Below, piece after piece: positions 46,289 to 58,926 of a DNA stretch of 64,000 nucleotides. The notes beneath the pieces are model-generated. The model saw only the letters and a program-made list of their open reading frames with translations, did not search any database and had not been told where the DNA came from. Within the stretch, counting starts at the first letter, position 1; the number at the start of each line of letters is the position of its first letter. Source of the stretch: Chimonanthus salicifolius (lineage: Eukaryota > Streptophyta > Magnoliopsida > Laurales > Calycanthaceae); contig CM023532.1 of NCBI GenBank assembly GCA_013350335.1, positions 93,189,383 through 93,253,382 of the forward strand, given 5' to 3'. Made by a program: the position numbers and the translations under genes.

Positions 46289-47394
46289 TGTAACACCCCA
46301 ATTTCTCAATGAAGTGGAAAATTACCAAAATGCCTCTGAGTTGTTAAATTAATTATTTTGTGATGTTAAGTAAGGAAATAGTGGGGCCCATTGCTCAAAA
46401 TAAAATCATATGAGCACATTATGAATGTTAAGTTTGATTGGTTGGGTAATTTTCATCATTTGGGTCAAAAATGGCTAAATGGGTCAAAGGGCCCAAATGG
46501 GGCCCATCGGGTCTTGCTGGGTTATTTGACCGTTTTGTGATTTTAAATTAAATGGGGTTAAACCTATTTGATTGGAAATCAAGTGGAGGAAAAATGGGTA
46601 GGCTTGATCCATAGGTAAAAACCAATTAGAAATGACCAAAATACCATAAATGGGTCATGTTGTCAAAACGGGTCAAGGAGCTAAAAGTGGACCCAACGGG
46701 TCGAGTTGACTATTGTTGACCGTTTGAACCCTCAAGGGAGCTCAAACACGAGTCAAATCAGTTGAGTGGGACTGAGGTGAAATGGAATTAAATCAAAAAG
46801 TGAGTTAACTCATGTGCATTAAATGAAATGCATTAAATGTGATGAGTTGGGTTGGAATAAAAATACCTTGAGTTGGGTGAGTTAAAATGGAAATTCAAGG
46901 GACTGTAAATCAGTGAGTTTAAGGGTAAGTTGAAGAGGTTGGCTGGCCTCAACCCAACCAAAACAAGTCCCACACGTTGGGGACTTGTTTTGGTGGGTTC
47001 CATGGTGAAAATTAAATGTAAATGCATGGATTGGAGGTGAGTTGTTTGGGAATATGAATGGCTGCATGGGTAGAATGCCAAGGGGTGCTTTGCTTGGCTG
47101 CAAGTTACTCCTTGGTTTGTGCAAGGCTTGATGAGGAGTAATGGGGGTGTTGATGGCTGAAATACAAAATCAATGAACACCATCACTTGGCCAATTTATC
47201 ATTGCAAAACCTAAGATTTTCCTCATCTCTCTCTCCCTCTCTCCTCTCTCCAATTCGTTGTTCTTCTTGGCTGGAATAGCAGAGGTTTTGGCATCAAATA
47301 TTCAAGCACAAAACAGCAAAAGAAAAGAAGAAATAAAAGGGAGAAAACAAGGATCAAAGACAAGGAGGAAGTTTGGAAAATTTGGTAAGTATCT

Positions 47395-47400
47395 TTATGA
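47395..47400 (+). other. Candidate 5' splice site in array LTR
   Basis: TTTGGTAAGTATC follows AAGGAGGAAG. With the acceptor-like TAG at 49502-49504 it would remove about 2.11 kb containing all the palindromes and the tandem units. It is repeated in the second LTR at 56262-56267. No RNA evidence is available here. Confidence 0.45.
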
Positions 47401-47515
47401 TATTTTGGTTTAAAAACATAAAACACGTAGGGTATGTATTGAGCCATGGTCATGGCCGAATACACCAATGTTTAACCTTGATTATGGAGGATTTAAAATG
47501 GTAAAAATAACCATT

Positions 47516-48705
47516 GGGTTCAGCCACCATGAAGGGCCGAACCCCATGTAAGAGATGGCTTGGTTTTCATGTTTTGAAACATGAAAACCATGGATTTTGT
47601 GGACTGTTTTTGGGTTTTGATTTAAGATTTAAATACATGTTTTAGAATGGTTAAAAAACATGGATCTGATTGACATAGGGACTGAAGTTTATATGGTCTA
47701 AAATCAGTGGATTAAAAGATGGAAATGGACCATTGGGTTCGGCCACTTAGCATGGCCGAACCCCATGAAAACAAGTGGCTAGTTTTGATGGTTTTTAGAA
47801 GTTAAAACCATATAAGTTGGGACTGATGTTAGATGTTTGTAATAGATTTAAAATACATGTTTTAAAGAGGGTTAAAACATGGGTTTGGATATCAGAAAAG
47901 GTGGAAGTTATGTGGTCTAAATCAGTGGATTAAAATTGGAAAAAAATGGACCATGGGGATCGGCCATCTTGGATGGCCGAATCCCATGGAGTTGTGTTGA
48001 TTTTGGATGTTTGTTTGAAAGGTAAAACCTGATTTTTATTTACTGTTATTACATGATTATCTGAGGTTTAAAAACAGTAAACATAACCATTGGGTTCGGC
48101 CACCATGGAGGGCCGAACCCCATGTAAAAGAATCTTGGTTTTCATGTTGGGAAACATGGAAAACATGGACTTTTATGGACTGTTTGGATGAATTTAATTA
48201 GAGGGTTTCTAAGAGATATAAGGGCAGCAAAAGGATACTGATATTGCATGATTTAAATAACACCTAATGCATGTTTGAAGGATCAATTCATGGACATAGG
48301 GTTCGGCCAACTTGAATGGTCGAACCCCATGAAAGAGATTGATGATTGTTGTGAAATCAAAGAGTTAGAAACCATGCAATACCATGGGGTTTCTATAGGA
48401 GTTTAAATAGAATTAGGTTTGCTGTTTTAATGCCTAAGATACAGGATAAATGATGAAAGATTATTAGAAGAATTGAATCCCAAAGAGCCATGAGGCTCGG
48501 CCATGTGAATGGCCAAACCCCATGGGTTGCTTTATGGTTTTTATTTGGTTTACTTAGGCTTATGGTTACTGATTTGGGTCAGCCTTTGGATGGCTGAACC
48601 ATGTATTGATCATGGTTGAATTAGCATGATTAAACCATAAGTGATTATGGTGATGATTGGATCAAGTGAACCCTAGGGTTCGACTATGAGTATGGCCGAA
48701 CCCCA
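47516..48705 (+). repeat. TTCGGCCA palindrome series in array LTR
   Basis: Copies lie near 47516, 47735-47763, 47954, 48094, 48299, 48492 and 48676, with partial ones near 47447 and 48575. Spacing is irregular (about 100-220 bp). Loop sequences differ (CTTAGC, TCTTGG, CCATGGA). Arms are usually 11-13 bp and often extend with flanking CCATGG or CCATTGG/CCATG. The whole series is repeated at +8,867. Confidence 0.88.
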
Positions 48706-49166
48706 TAGGGCTGTTTTGATAATTAATGGGCTGTTTTAAATGGGAGCTTATGGTTGTTTTAATTAGGGGATCATTCATGATAATTACGGACAATGGCAAA
48801 AACTGTAAATACTAGTCGAATGATCAATGATGAAAATGATCATAGGGTTGGATGTACGGACATGAACCCCACCTGATGTGGATGGGTCTATGATGTGATT
48901 AAATAAGTAAATGATGTTATGACTTATTGATTGATATATGGATAAGGTACCGGAAGTTGAACGACGAGCGAGTCGTGACCAGGTGAAGCTCAAAAAGGAA
49001 CGGACACTTAAGCAAAGTTTGTGTAGGTTTCCTACCTTTGTTGTAACCACTATTTAATATGCTGTTTTATGTTGATTTTGATATCTTATATGATTGTAAA
49101 GTTATGTTTTTAAATGACATGTTTGCATAGACATCTCATGCATGGCATGGGATGATGGTGTTGTAA

Positions 49167-49318
49167 CCGGAGGCCACACTCCGTCGGGGCGTCCGAAAGA
49201 CCACTGTGGGGTACCCTGATGATGAGAATCCCATCAGGAGGAATCCGGAGGCCACACTCCGTCGGGGCGTCCGAAAGACCACTGTGGGTTACCTTGACGA
49301 TGAGAATCCCGTCAAGTG
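49167..49318 (+). repeat. Two 78-bp tandem units with hairpins
   Basis: Each unit holds GGAGGCCACACTCCGTCGGG, GCGTCCGAAAGACCACTGTG and a stem. Unit 1 has CCTGATG/CATCAGG and unit 2 has CTTGACG/CGTCAAG around a common GATGAGAATCC-type loop. Arms differ in both strands while staying complementary. Repeated at 58034-58185. Confidence 0.85.
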
Positions 49319-50048
49319 ATGGCTATGTTGAATGGTGATGGGTGGGACTCATTACATGATCATTTCATACATAGCATGTTTTATGGAATTTTGACACACA
49401 TGTATTATTATTATACTATTTGTATGTTTTTGACTAACCATGTGGTAGCCCTATTCGGAAACACTACTGGGCGCGTTGATCTAACGCCCTATCTATATCC
49501 TTAGTGGATGATGCAGGGAAAGGGAAGAACGTGGATCGAGAAGAGAACCAAGTACGGAAACTTGGGCGGTTTGAATGATTGGAATGGACTATGAATGGAT
49601 TATTTATGGACTTGTTATTTGATTTATTTGGACAATGTAATTTGGTAATTAGAGGTTGGCATGTAATAAGTAGTTAAGTAGATGCTATGGTTGGATTTAT
49701 TTGGATGGTTTGGAATGAATGGTAGACTAAGGTTATATAATAATTTTGGAGAATAAATTAGGTACTTTGCTATCTAAGAATGGAAAATTGGATTAGTCAT
49801 AGGTTCTATTATAACCTCAGTTAGATTTAAACTAAGTTAATTCCGCAAGTTCTATATATACCATGTGCGGATCAGTTTTATGGACTTACTTCATACGCAC
49901 ATGGGCTTGGCCAGTTAAGGGTCGGATTTAGAGATCCGAGCTTAACTCGCGTCGTGACATTCCGCCCTGATCACTTGTTGATTATTATTATATAAAAAAA
50001 AAAAAATAAACTCTGAAAATTAGAGTGAAAAGGGCGGGGTGTTACAGT

Positions 50049-50060
50049 TGGTATCAGAGC
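50049..50060 (+). other. Primer-binding site, tRNA-iMet, unit 1
   Basis: TGGTATCAGAGC two bases after the LTR end matches the standard plant site complementary to the 3' end of initiator tRNA-Met, used to start minus-strand DNA synthesis. Confidence 0.95.
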
Positions 50061-50460
50061 GAAACGGGAAGTTGAATCTTCCGAAGTAAGATTAAGACAG
50101 TTTCATGTCTCACTGACGGATAAGAATCCCAACTGACCGACTTTTCGGAGTCCGCTGACTGGGGGCCGGATTAATTTACTTCGTGGACTCAGACTGAACA
50201 AATCAATCTGAGAACAACAGTGAAAGATAGCAGAAGTACATTATTATAGTTGATTTGTCAAACGTAGAAAAAAAAAAAAATAGGATATACATCCCACAAT
50301 ACTCCCCCAATTGAGAAAAACAAACATAGGGAATTTAGAGACTCTCCCCTCAAAAACAAATAGAAAACCAAGTTTGCTTATTTGGAAATCTCCCCAAAAT
50401 TGTGAAAAATACAAACGGTACTAGGAAACTAAATCAATAATGTTTTTATGAATTAGGGAA

Positions 50461-53400
50461 ATGGCTCCAAAGAAAAGGATCCCTCAGAACCAGAAAGGGA
50501 AGGAAAAGGTGTTGCAAATCACGCAACATGAGAAAATGTTATCACAGCACGAAAAATCTGTGCATGAGAAGGAGCCATCTATACATGAGAAAGAGGTAAC
50601 CCAACCTGATGAGGAGCAAGCTGTTCATGAAAAGTCTCACAATGGGGAAGAATCACAGAACTCTTGGAGGGAAGAAAAGGGGAGCGAGAATGCATCACGG
50701 AAGGAGGGAGAAGGGAACAGTGGTGTACATATACCACATGTGCCGCCTGAGCTTCAGGGCTTAGTCCAAGCAGTGGTAACCTCAGTACTCCAGCAACATA
50801 TGAATGGGAGTGAAAGTTCCAGGGATGCCAGTGACCGGAGTATGGCACGAGAATTTCAACAACAGCGTCCTCCCTACTTCAAAGGGAAAGAAGGGGCTGT
50901 CGGAGCCGAGCATTGGCTGAAGAAGATCACTCAGATCTTAAAATTACTTAAGATCTCGAGTCATGCTGACAGGATTTTACTGGCTACTTCACAATTGATA
51001 GAAGATGCCGGTAAATGGTGGGAGGTGGTGGAGAAGCAGAGGGAACTCATACCAGTTAGGGAGAGGACGGTCATGACATGGAATGAGTTTTCAGCAACCT
51101 TTTTGGAACATTACTTTTCGGAGGAGGAGAAGGAGCGACAGACGGAACTTTTTCTGTCCTTAGTACAGGGCTCTATGACGGTGGCAGAGTATCACCGTGA
51201 ATTTCTCAGTTTATCCATTTATGCATTCTATATGGTGGACACAGATCTTCGCAAGGCAAGAAAGTTTGAGAGGGGTCTACGGCCAAACATCAGGGCCAAA
51301 GTGACCATATTTAAGTGCACCACATTGGCAGAGGTGGTCAGCAAGGCCACAATAGCAGAACAGGAGTTGAATGCAATAGTGCAGTTTGACAATCGTCGAG
51401 CTCCAAGTGGAAGGGGTGGGTTTCAGCCCAATAAGAGGTTCCGTCCGAACTTCAGTAGACCCTCACCATCTACTGGTTCCGCGGGGAGCTTTCGTCCCAA
51501 CCAGCCCTCCCCATCTGCATCAGTCACCCAGTCATTCAGAGGGGTGAACAACTGTTTCCACTGTAATCAGCCGGGTCATTTCAAGATAGACTGTCCAAAG
51601 CTCAATAGGCTCTCATATTCCAGAGGATCTTTCCGTCCACCAGCTAGGCCAGCTAACTCCCGAGGAGGCAGGACATATAATCAGGCGGGACGGGCGCCTA
51701 ATCCTACCTGATCTGGACGACTATTTGCTCTGGAACCTCCTGAGGATGTGGATCATTCTGTGATTCAAGGTATGGCCGTTGTCAATAGTTCTTATGCTTA
51801 TGCATTGTTTGATTCTGGAGCATCGTACTCTTTTATATCTGCATCCTTTATAATTGCTACTGGAACACTAGTTCAAAAGCTGTCCACCACACTCACAGTA
51901 GTATCCCCTGTCGGAGACACGTCTTTGGGACTCATATGCACGGCCATAAATACAGAACTCGCTGGACTCAGATTTGAGTTCAATTATTTGGTACTCGACA
52001 TGACTGAGTACGATATTATATTTGGCATGGACTGGTTGGCTGGTTATGAAGCCAATATTGATTGTTATCGCCGAATAGTGACATTTTGGTCACTCGAGGG
52101 AAAACAGTATATAGTTCGTGCCGACAAGCAAAGCAGACTGCAGGAAGGGTTGCATCATTTGGTGTTGAACAATATTGTCATCAACAAGGCACCAGTCACT
52201 GAACTTCCAACAATTGTGAAAGAATTTGTTGATGTCTTTCCAAAAGAACTTCCTGGTATACCGCCTATGAGGGAGCTCAATTTTGAGATCAAGCTATGTC
52301 CTGGTACCTCACCAGTGTCTCTACCCCATTATCGGATGGCACCAGTAGAAATGTCCGAGTTGAAGAAGCAGCTTGATGAATTACTCAGACTGGGTTGCAT
52401 TCGGAACCGCACATCGTCATGGGGAGCTCCAGTGTTGTTTGTGAAAAAGAAGGATGGTTCACTCAGAATGTGTGTGGACTACATGAAGTTGAATCAGCTA
52501 ACTGTCCGGAACAAGTATCCTCTACCCAGGATTGATGATTTATTCGATCAGTTGAGGGGATCCAGTCATTTTTCCAAGATTGACCTGATGTCCGGTTATC
52601 ATCAAATCCGGGTCGGGGAGGAAGATATCGAGAAGACAGCTTTCAGAACACGGTATGGACTATTTGAATTTGTAGTCATGCCATTTGGGCTTACCAACGC
52701 ACCGGCTGTGTTCATGGACTTAATGAACAGAATATTCCGTCCATATCTGGATCGGTTTGTTATAGTGTTCATTGACGATATCCTGATCTATTCCAAGAGT
52801 CAGGAGGATCATGCTGAGCATCTACGAATAGTATTGAACACCTTGAGACAAAACCAGTTGTATGCCAAAGCAAGTAAATGCGAATTTTGGCTACCTGAGG
52901 TCAAATTCTTGGGGCATGTTATAACAGCAGATGGTATAGCCGTTGATCCGGCTAAGGTGGCAGCAGTAAGCGAGTGGAAAGCACCAAAGAATGTCACTGA
53001 AATCCGTAGCTTTCTGGGTTTGGCTGGATATTATCGGAAGTTTATCATGGACTTCTCCAAAATTGCATCCCCATTGACTCGACTCACGCAGAAGGGAGTC
53101 AAATATGAGTGGTCAGAGTTGTGCAATCAGAGATTTGAGGAGCTGAAAGAGAGACTTACAACTGCTCCTATTTTAGTTTTGCCGGAAAGAGGCAAAGGTT
53201 ATGAAGTACAATGTGATGCTTCAGGAGAGGGATTGGGATGTTCACTCATGCAACGTGATCGGGTGGTGGCATATGGTTCAAGACAACTAAAGATACATGA
53301 ACGCCTTTACCCCACACATGATCTGGAATTAGCTGCGGTGGTCTTCGCTCTCAAAAGCTGGAGGCACTATCTATATGGTGATAAGTTTGAAGTATTTTCA

Positions 53401-55092
53401 GATCACAAGAGCTTGAAGTATTTATTTGATCAGAAAGAGCTCAACCTGAGGCAGCGCAGATGGATGGAATATCTGGCGGACTATGAATTTGTACTCCGAT
53501 ATCATCTGGGAAAGGCCAACAAGGTGGCGGATGCTCTTAGACGCATGTCTCATGCATCAGTGGCATGTTTGATCAGGACCGAATGGGAGATGTTGAATTC
53601 CATTCGTGAGTTTAATCTATACATCACAAACCATGGGAGTATGTACAATTTGATCATACGATCCAACATGGTTACAAAGATTGAACAGGAGCAGCGAACA
53701 GATCCGAAAATGGCAGAGACATGGGCCAAGATGTCTATTGGCGAGGTTGTACCGGATTGGGAATTACGACCAGGACAGGGTCTTATGTTCCGGGGTAGAA
53801 TTTATGTGCCAAGAAGCTGCAGAAAAGAATTACTGATAGAGGCACATCAGAGCAAGCTCTCCATTCATCCGGGTAGCACAAAAATGTATCATGACTTAAA
53901 AAGACATTATTGGTGGCATGGACTCAAGAAGGATGTTGCAGAGTTCGTGGCTCAATGTTTAACTTGTCAGCAGGTTAAGACAGAACATTAGAAGCCACCA
54001 GGGTTACTCAAACCCTTAGCAGTGCCGGAATGGAAATGGGAGCACATTTCCATGGACTTTGTGACGGGGTTGCCGAGGTCCTCGAAGGGCAATGACGCTA
54101 TATGGGTTGTGGTAGACCGACTGACCAAGTCCGCGCATTTTATTCCTATCAAAATGACGGATTCATCAGAGACATTGGGTCGGAGATATATCAAAGACAT
54201 CATCAGATTACATGGTATCCCACGGACTATAGTGTCTGATAGACATGGCCGATTCACCGGCAGGGTATGGCAGAGCATGCAGTCGGCCATGGGGACCGAT
54301 CTACTTATTAGCACAGCATTCCATCCACAGACCGATGGACAATCGGAAAGAACAATACAAGCGTTGGAGGACATGTTGAGGGCATGCATGCTAGACTTCA
54401 AAGGTGGATGGGAGGATCATTTGCCATTGGTGGAGTTTTCTTATAACAATAGCTACCAAGCAAGTCTTCAGATGGCACCATTCGAAGCTTTGTATGGTAG
54501 ACCATGCAGGTCACCAGTGTGCTGGACCGAGGTCGGCGAACCTGCGCTGATAGGACCCGAGTTGGTTGCCGAAACTACTGCACAGATCCAGTTGATACGT
54601 CAACATTTGTTGACTGCACAGAGTCGGCAAAAGAGCTATGCTGATAAGAGGAGGAGGTTTCTCGAATTTGAAGTGGGAGACATGGTATTCTTGAAGGTCT
54701 CACCACGAAAAGGGCACATGAGATTTGGGAAGAAAGGAAAATTGTCGCCAAGATATGTGGGACCGTTTTCAATTATCAGAAGGATGGGAGATGTAGCCTA
54801 TCAGTTGGCACTTCCTTCGCAATTGGCGTCTCTACATGATGTATTTCATGTGTCGATGCTGAGGAAGTACAACCCTGATCCGTCTCATGTTTTGAATGTG
54901 CAAGATATAGATGTGCAAAGCGACGTCACTTACATCGAGAAGCCGGTCAGAATAATAGAGAATGAGCAAAGGGTGTTGCGTAACCGAGCAATTCAGTTCG
55001 TCAAGGTGGTATGGGACCGTTATGGTGATGAAGAGGCCACGTGGGAACTTGAATCGGAGATGAGAACAGCTCACCCCGAATTGTTTGTGTAA
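50461..55092 (+). pseudogene. Gag-Pol polyprotein of array unit 1, two premature stops
   Basis: One frame of 1,543 codons in the order Gag, protease, reverse transcriptase, RNase H, integrase, chromodomain. Gag carries a CCHC zinc knuckle (residues 365-378, [14 protein letters not shown]). Protease has the DSG active-site triad at 451-453. Reverse transcriptase has FIDD with the catalytic aspartates at 772-773. RNase H has D919, E956 and D981. Integrase has an HHCC finger (H1136 to C1166/C1169) and the D1199, D1260, 35 residues, E1296 triad. The GPF of the GPY/F motif is at 1434-1436 and the chromodomain at about 1491-1543. Breaks: TGA at 51709 (codon 417, end of Gag; unit 2 has GGA) and TAG at 53989 (codon 1177, after the integrase finger; unit 2 has CAG). 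The open pieces are 50461-51711, 51748-53991 and 54022-55092. The start follows a 414-bp leader. Domain order plus chromodomain places it in the Tekay/Del chromoviruses. Confidence 0.95.
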
Positions 55093-55139
55093 TTTAATTT
55101 GAGAACCCTACTTCACTCGATTTTCGGGACGAAAATTTT

Positions 55140-55149
55140 AAAAAGGGGG
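55140..55149 (+). other. Polypurine tract, unit 1
   Basis: AAAAAGGGGG lies six bases before the LTR start at 55156, the usual primer for plus-strand synthesis. The corresponding site of unit 2 falls just outside the window. Confidence 0.9.
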
Positions 55150-55155
55150 TTATAT

Positions 55156-58100
55156 TGTAACACCCCAATTTCTCAATGAAGTGGAAAATTACCAAAATGC
55201 CCCTGAGTTGTTAAATTAATTATTTTGTGATGTTAAGTAAGGAAATAGTGGGGCCCATTGCTCAAAATAAAATCATATGAGCACATTATGAATGTTAAGT
55301 TTGATTGGTTGGGTAATTTTCATCATTTGGGTCAAAAATGGCTAAATGGGTCAAAGGGCCCAAATGGGGCCCATCGGGTCTTGCTGGGTTATTTGACCGT
55401 TTTGTGATTTTAAATTAAATGGGGTTAAACCTATTTGATTGGAAATCAAGTGGAGGAAAAATGGGTAGGCTTGATCCATAGGTAAAAACCAATTAGAAAT
55501 GACCAAAATACCATAAATGGGTCATGTTGTCAAAACGGGTCAAGGAGCTAAAAGTGGACCCAACGGGTCGAGTTGACTATTGTTGACCGTTTGAACCCTC
55601 AAGGGAGCTCAAACACGAGTCAAATCAGTTGAGTGGGACTGAGGTGAAATGGAATTAAATCAAAAAGTGAGTTAACTCATGTGCATTAAATGAAATGCAT
55701 TAAATGTGATGAGTTGGGTTGGAATAAAAATACCTTGAGTTGGGTGAGTTAAAATGGAAATTCAAGGGACTGTAAATCAGTGAGTTTAAGGGTAAGTTGA
55801 AGAGGTTGGCTGGCCTCAACCCAACCAAAACAAGTCCCACACGTTGGGGACTTGTTTTGGTGGGTTCCATGGTGAAAATTAAATGTAAATGCATGGATTG
55901 GAGGTGAGTTGTTTGGGAATATGAATGGCTGCATGGGTAGAATGCCAAGGGGTGCTTTGCTTGGCTGCAAGTTACTCCTTGGTTTGTGCAAGGCTTGATG
56001 AGGAGTAATGGGGGTGTTGATGGCTGAAATACAAAATCAATGAACACCATCACTTGGCCAATTTATCATTGCAAAACCTAAGATTTTCCTCATCTCTCTC
56101 TCCCTCTCTCCTCTCTCCAATTCGTTGTTCTTCTTGGCTGGAATAGCAGAGGTTTTGGCATCAAATATTCAAGCACAAAACAGCAAAAGAAAAGAAGAAA
56201 TAAAAGGGAGAAAACAAGGATCAAAGACAAGGAGGAAGTTTGGAAAATTTGGTAAGTATCTTTATGATATTTTGGTTTAAAAACATAAAACACGTAGGGT
56301 ATGTATTGAGCCATGGTCATGGCCGAATACACCAATGTTTAACCTTGATTATGGAGGATTTAAAATGGTAAAAATAACCATTGGGTTCAGCCACCATGAA
56401 GGGCCGAACCCCATGTAAGAGATGGCTTGGTTTTCATGTTTTGAAACATGAAAACCATGGATTTTGTGGACTGTTTTTGGGTTTTGATTTAAGATTTAAA
56501 TACATGTTTTAGAATGGTTAAAAAACATGGATCTGATTGACATAGGGACTGAAGTTTATATGGCCTAAAATCAGTGGATTAAAAGATGGAAATGGACCAT
56601 TGGGTTCGGCCACTTAGCATGGCCGAACCCCATGAAAACAAGTGGCTAGTTTTGATGGTTTTTAGAAGTTAAAACCATATAAGTTGGGACTGATGTTAGA
56701 TGTTTGTAATAGATTTAAAATACATGTTTTAAAGAGGGTTAAAACATGGGTTTGGATATCAGAAAAGGTGGAAGTTATGTGGTCTAAATCAGTGGATTAA
56801 AATTGGAAAAAAATGGACCATGGGGATCGGCCATCTTGGATGGCCGAATCCCATGGAGTTGTGTTGATTTTGGATGTTTGTTTGAAAGGTAAAACCTGAT
56901 TTTTATTTACTGTTATTACATGATTATCTGAGGTTTAAAAACAGTAAACATAACCATTGGGTTCGGCCACCATGGAGGGCCGAACCCCATGTAAAAGAAT
57001 CTTGGTTTTCATGTTGGGAAACATGGAAAACATGGACTTTTATGGACTGTTTGGATGAATTTAATTAGAGGGTTTCTAAGAGATATAAGGGCAGCAAAAG
57101 GATACTGATATTGCATGATTTAAATAACACCTAATGCATGTTTGAAGGATCAATTCATGGACATAGGGTTCGGCCAACTTGAATGGTCGAACCCCATGAA
57201 AGAGATTGATGATTGTTGTGAAATCAAAGAGTTAGAAACCATGCAATACCATGGGGTTTCTATAGGAGTTTAAATAGAATTAGGTTTGCTGTTTTAATGC
57301 CTAAGATACAGGATAAATGATGAAAGATTATTAGAAGAATTGAATCCCAAAGAGCCATGAGGCTCGGCCATGTGAATGGCCAAACCCCATGGGTTGCTTT
57401 ATGGTTTTTATTTGGTTTACTTAGGCTTATGGTTACTGATTTGGGTCAGCCTTTGGATGGCTGAACCATGTATTGATCATGGTTGAATTAGCATGATTAA
57501 ACCATAAGTGATTATGGTGATGATTGGATCAAGTGAACCCTAGGGTTCGACTATGAGTATGGCCGAACCCCATAGGGCTGTTTTGATAATTAATGGGCTG
57601 TTTTAAATGGGAGCTTATGGTTGTTTTAATTAGGGGATCATTCATGATAATTACGGACAATGGCAAAAACTGTAAATACTAGTCGAATGATCAATGATGA
57701 AAATGATCATAGGGTTGGATGTACGGACATGAACCCCACCTGATGTGGATGGGTCTATGATGTGATTAAATAAGTAAATGATGTTATGACTTATTGATTG
57801 ATATATGGATAAGGTACCGGAAGTTGAACGACGAGCGAGTCGTGACCAGGTGAAGCTCAAAAAGGAACTGACACTTAAGCAAAGTTTGTGTAGGTTTCCT
57901 ACCTTTGTTGTAACCACTATTTAATATGCTGTTTTATGTTGATTTTGATATCTTATATGATTGTAAAGTTATGTTTTTAAATGACATGTTTGCATAGACA
58001 TCTCATGCATGGCATGGGATGATGGTGTTGTAACCGGAGGCCACACTCCGTCGGGGCGTCCGAAAGACCACTGTGGGGTACCCTGATGATGAGAATCCCA

Positions 58101-58912
58101 TCAGGAGGAATCCGGAGGCCACACTCCGTCGGGGCGTCCGAAAGACCACTGTGGGTTACCTTGACGATGAGAATCCCGTCAAGTGATGGCTATGTTGAAT
58201 GGTGATGGGTGGGACTCATTACATGATCATTTCATACATAGCATGTTTTATGGAATTTTGACACACATGTATTATTATTATACTATTTGTATGTTTTTGA
58301 CTAACCATGTGGTAGCCCTATTCGGAAACACTACTGGGCGCGTTGATCTAACGCCCTATCTATATCCTTAGTGGATGATGCAGGGAAAGGGAAGAACGTG
58401 GATCGAGAAGAGAACCAAGTACGGAAACTTGGGCGGTTTGAATGATTGGAATGGACTATGAATGGATTATTTATGGACTTGTTATTTGATTTATTTGGAC
58501 AATGTAATTTGGTAATTAGAGGTTGGCATGTAATAAGTAGTTAAGTAGATGCTATGGTTGGATTTATTTGGATGGTTTGGAATGAATGGTAGACTAAGGT
58601 TATATAATAATTTTGGAGAATAAATTAGGTACTTTGCTATCTAAGAATGGAAAATTGGATTAGTCATAGGTTCTATTATAACCTCAGTTAGATTTAAACT
58701 AAGTTAATTCCGCAAGTTCTATATATACCATGTGCGGATCAGTTTTATGGACTTAGTTCATACGCACATGGGCTTGGCCAGTTAAGGGTCGGATTTAGAG
58801 ATCCGAGCTTAACTCGCGTCGTGACATTCCGCCCTGATCACTTGTTGATTATTATTATATAAAAAAAAAAAATAAACTCTGAAAATTAGAGTGAAAAGGG
58901 CGGGGTGTTACA
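55156..58912 (+). mobile_element. Middle LTR of the array, 3,757 bp, shared by both units
   Basis: Colinear with 46289-50046. Differences that I can see: C for T near 55201, C for T near 56562, T for C near 57870, G for C near 58757, and one A fewer in the A run near 58861. It is preceded by the unit 1 purine tract and followed by the unit 2 primer-binding site, so it has both LTR roles. Donor-like GTAAGT lies at 56262-56267 and the acceptor-like TAG at 58369-58371. Confidence 0.95.
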
Positions 58913-58914
58913 GT

Positions 58915-58926
58915 TGGTATCAGAGC
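58915..58926 (+). other. Primer-binding site, tRNA-iMet, unit 2
   Basis: TGGTATCAGAGC two bases after the middle LTR. Its presence directly after an LTR that also closes unit 1 is what proves the shared-LTR tandem arrangement. Confidence 0.95.

Larger units (their letters stand above)
46289..50046 (+). mobile_element. First LTR of the array, 3,758 bp
   Basis: It starts TGTAACACC and ends GGTGTTACA, a perfect 9-bp terminal inverted repeat. It holds the 14-bp hairpin CCAAAACAAGTCCC/GGGACTTGTTTTGG (46958-46993), CT-rich DNA (47220-47260), donor-like GTAAGT (47395-47400), palindromes (about 47516, 47735, 47954, 48094, 48299, 48492, 48676), CpG-rich block (48945-49015), CATGCATGGCATG block (about 49137), two 78-bp tandem units (49167-49318), acceptor-like TATATCCTTAG (ends 49504) or GATGCAG (ends 49516), and the terminal GTGAAAAGGGCGGGGTG. 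Closest other copy here: the solo LTR at 22420. Confidence 0.95.

Noticed and set aside
46833..47186. 117-codon minus-strand frame repeated at 55700-56053
   Set aside because: Its repetition only reflects the two nearly identical LTRs. No family motif is present, and it overlaps the hairpin and the CT-rich region.
50049..50060. tRNA gene
   Set aside because: Only the 12-base primer-binding site matching the tRNA 3' end is present; there is no cloverleaf.
54832..55074. Minus-strand frames over the integrase end (also 63698-63940)
   Set aside because: They are shadows of the conserved plus-strand polyprotein.
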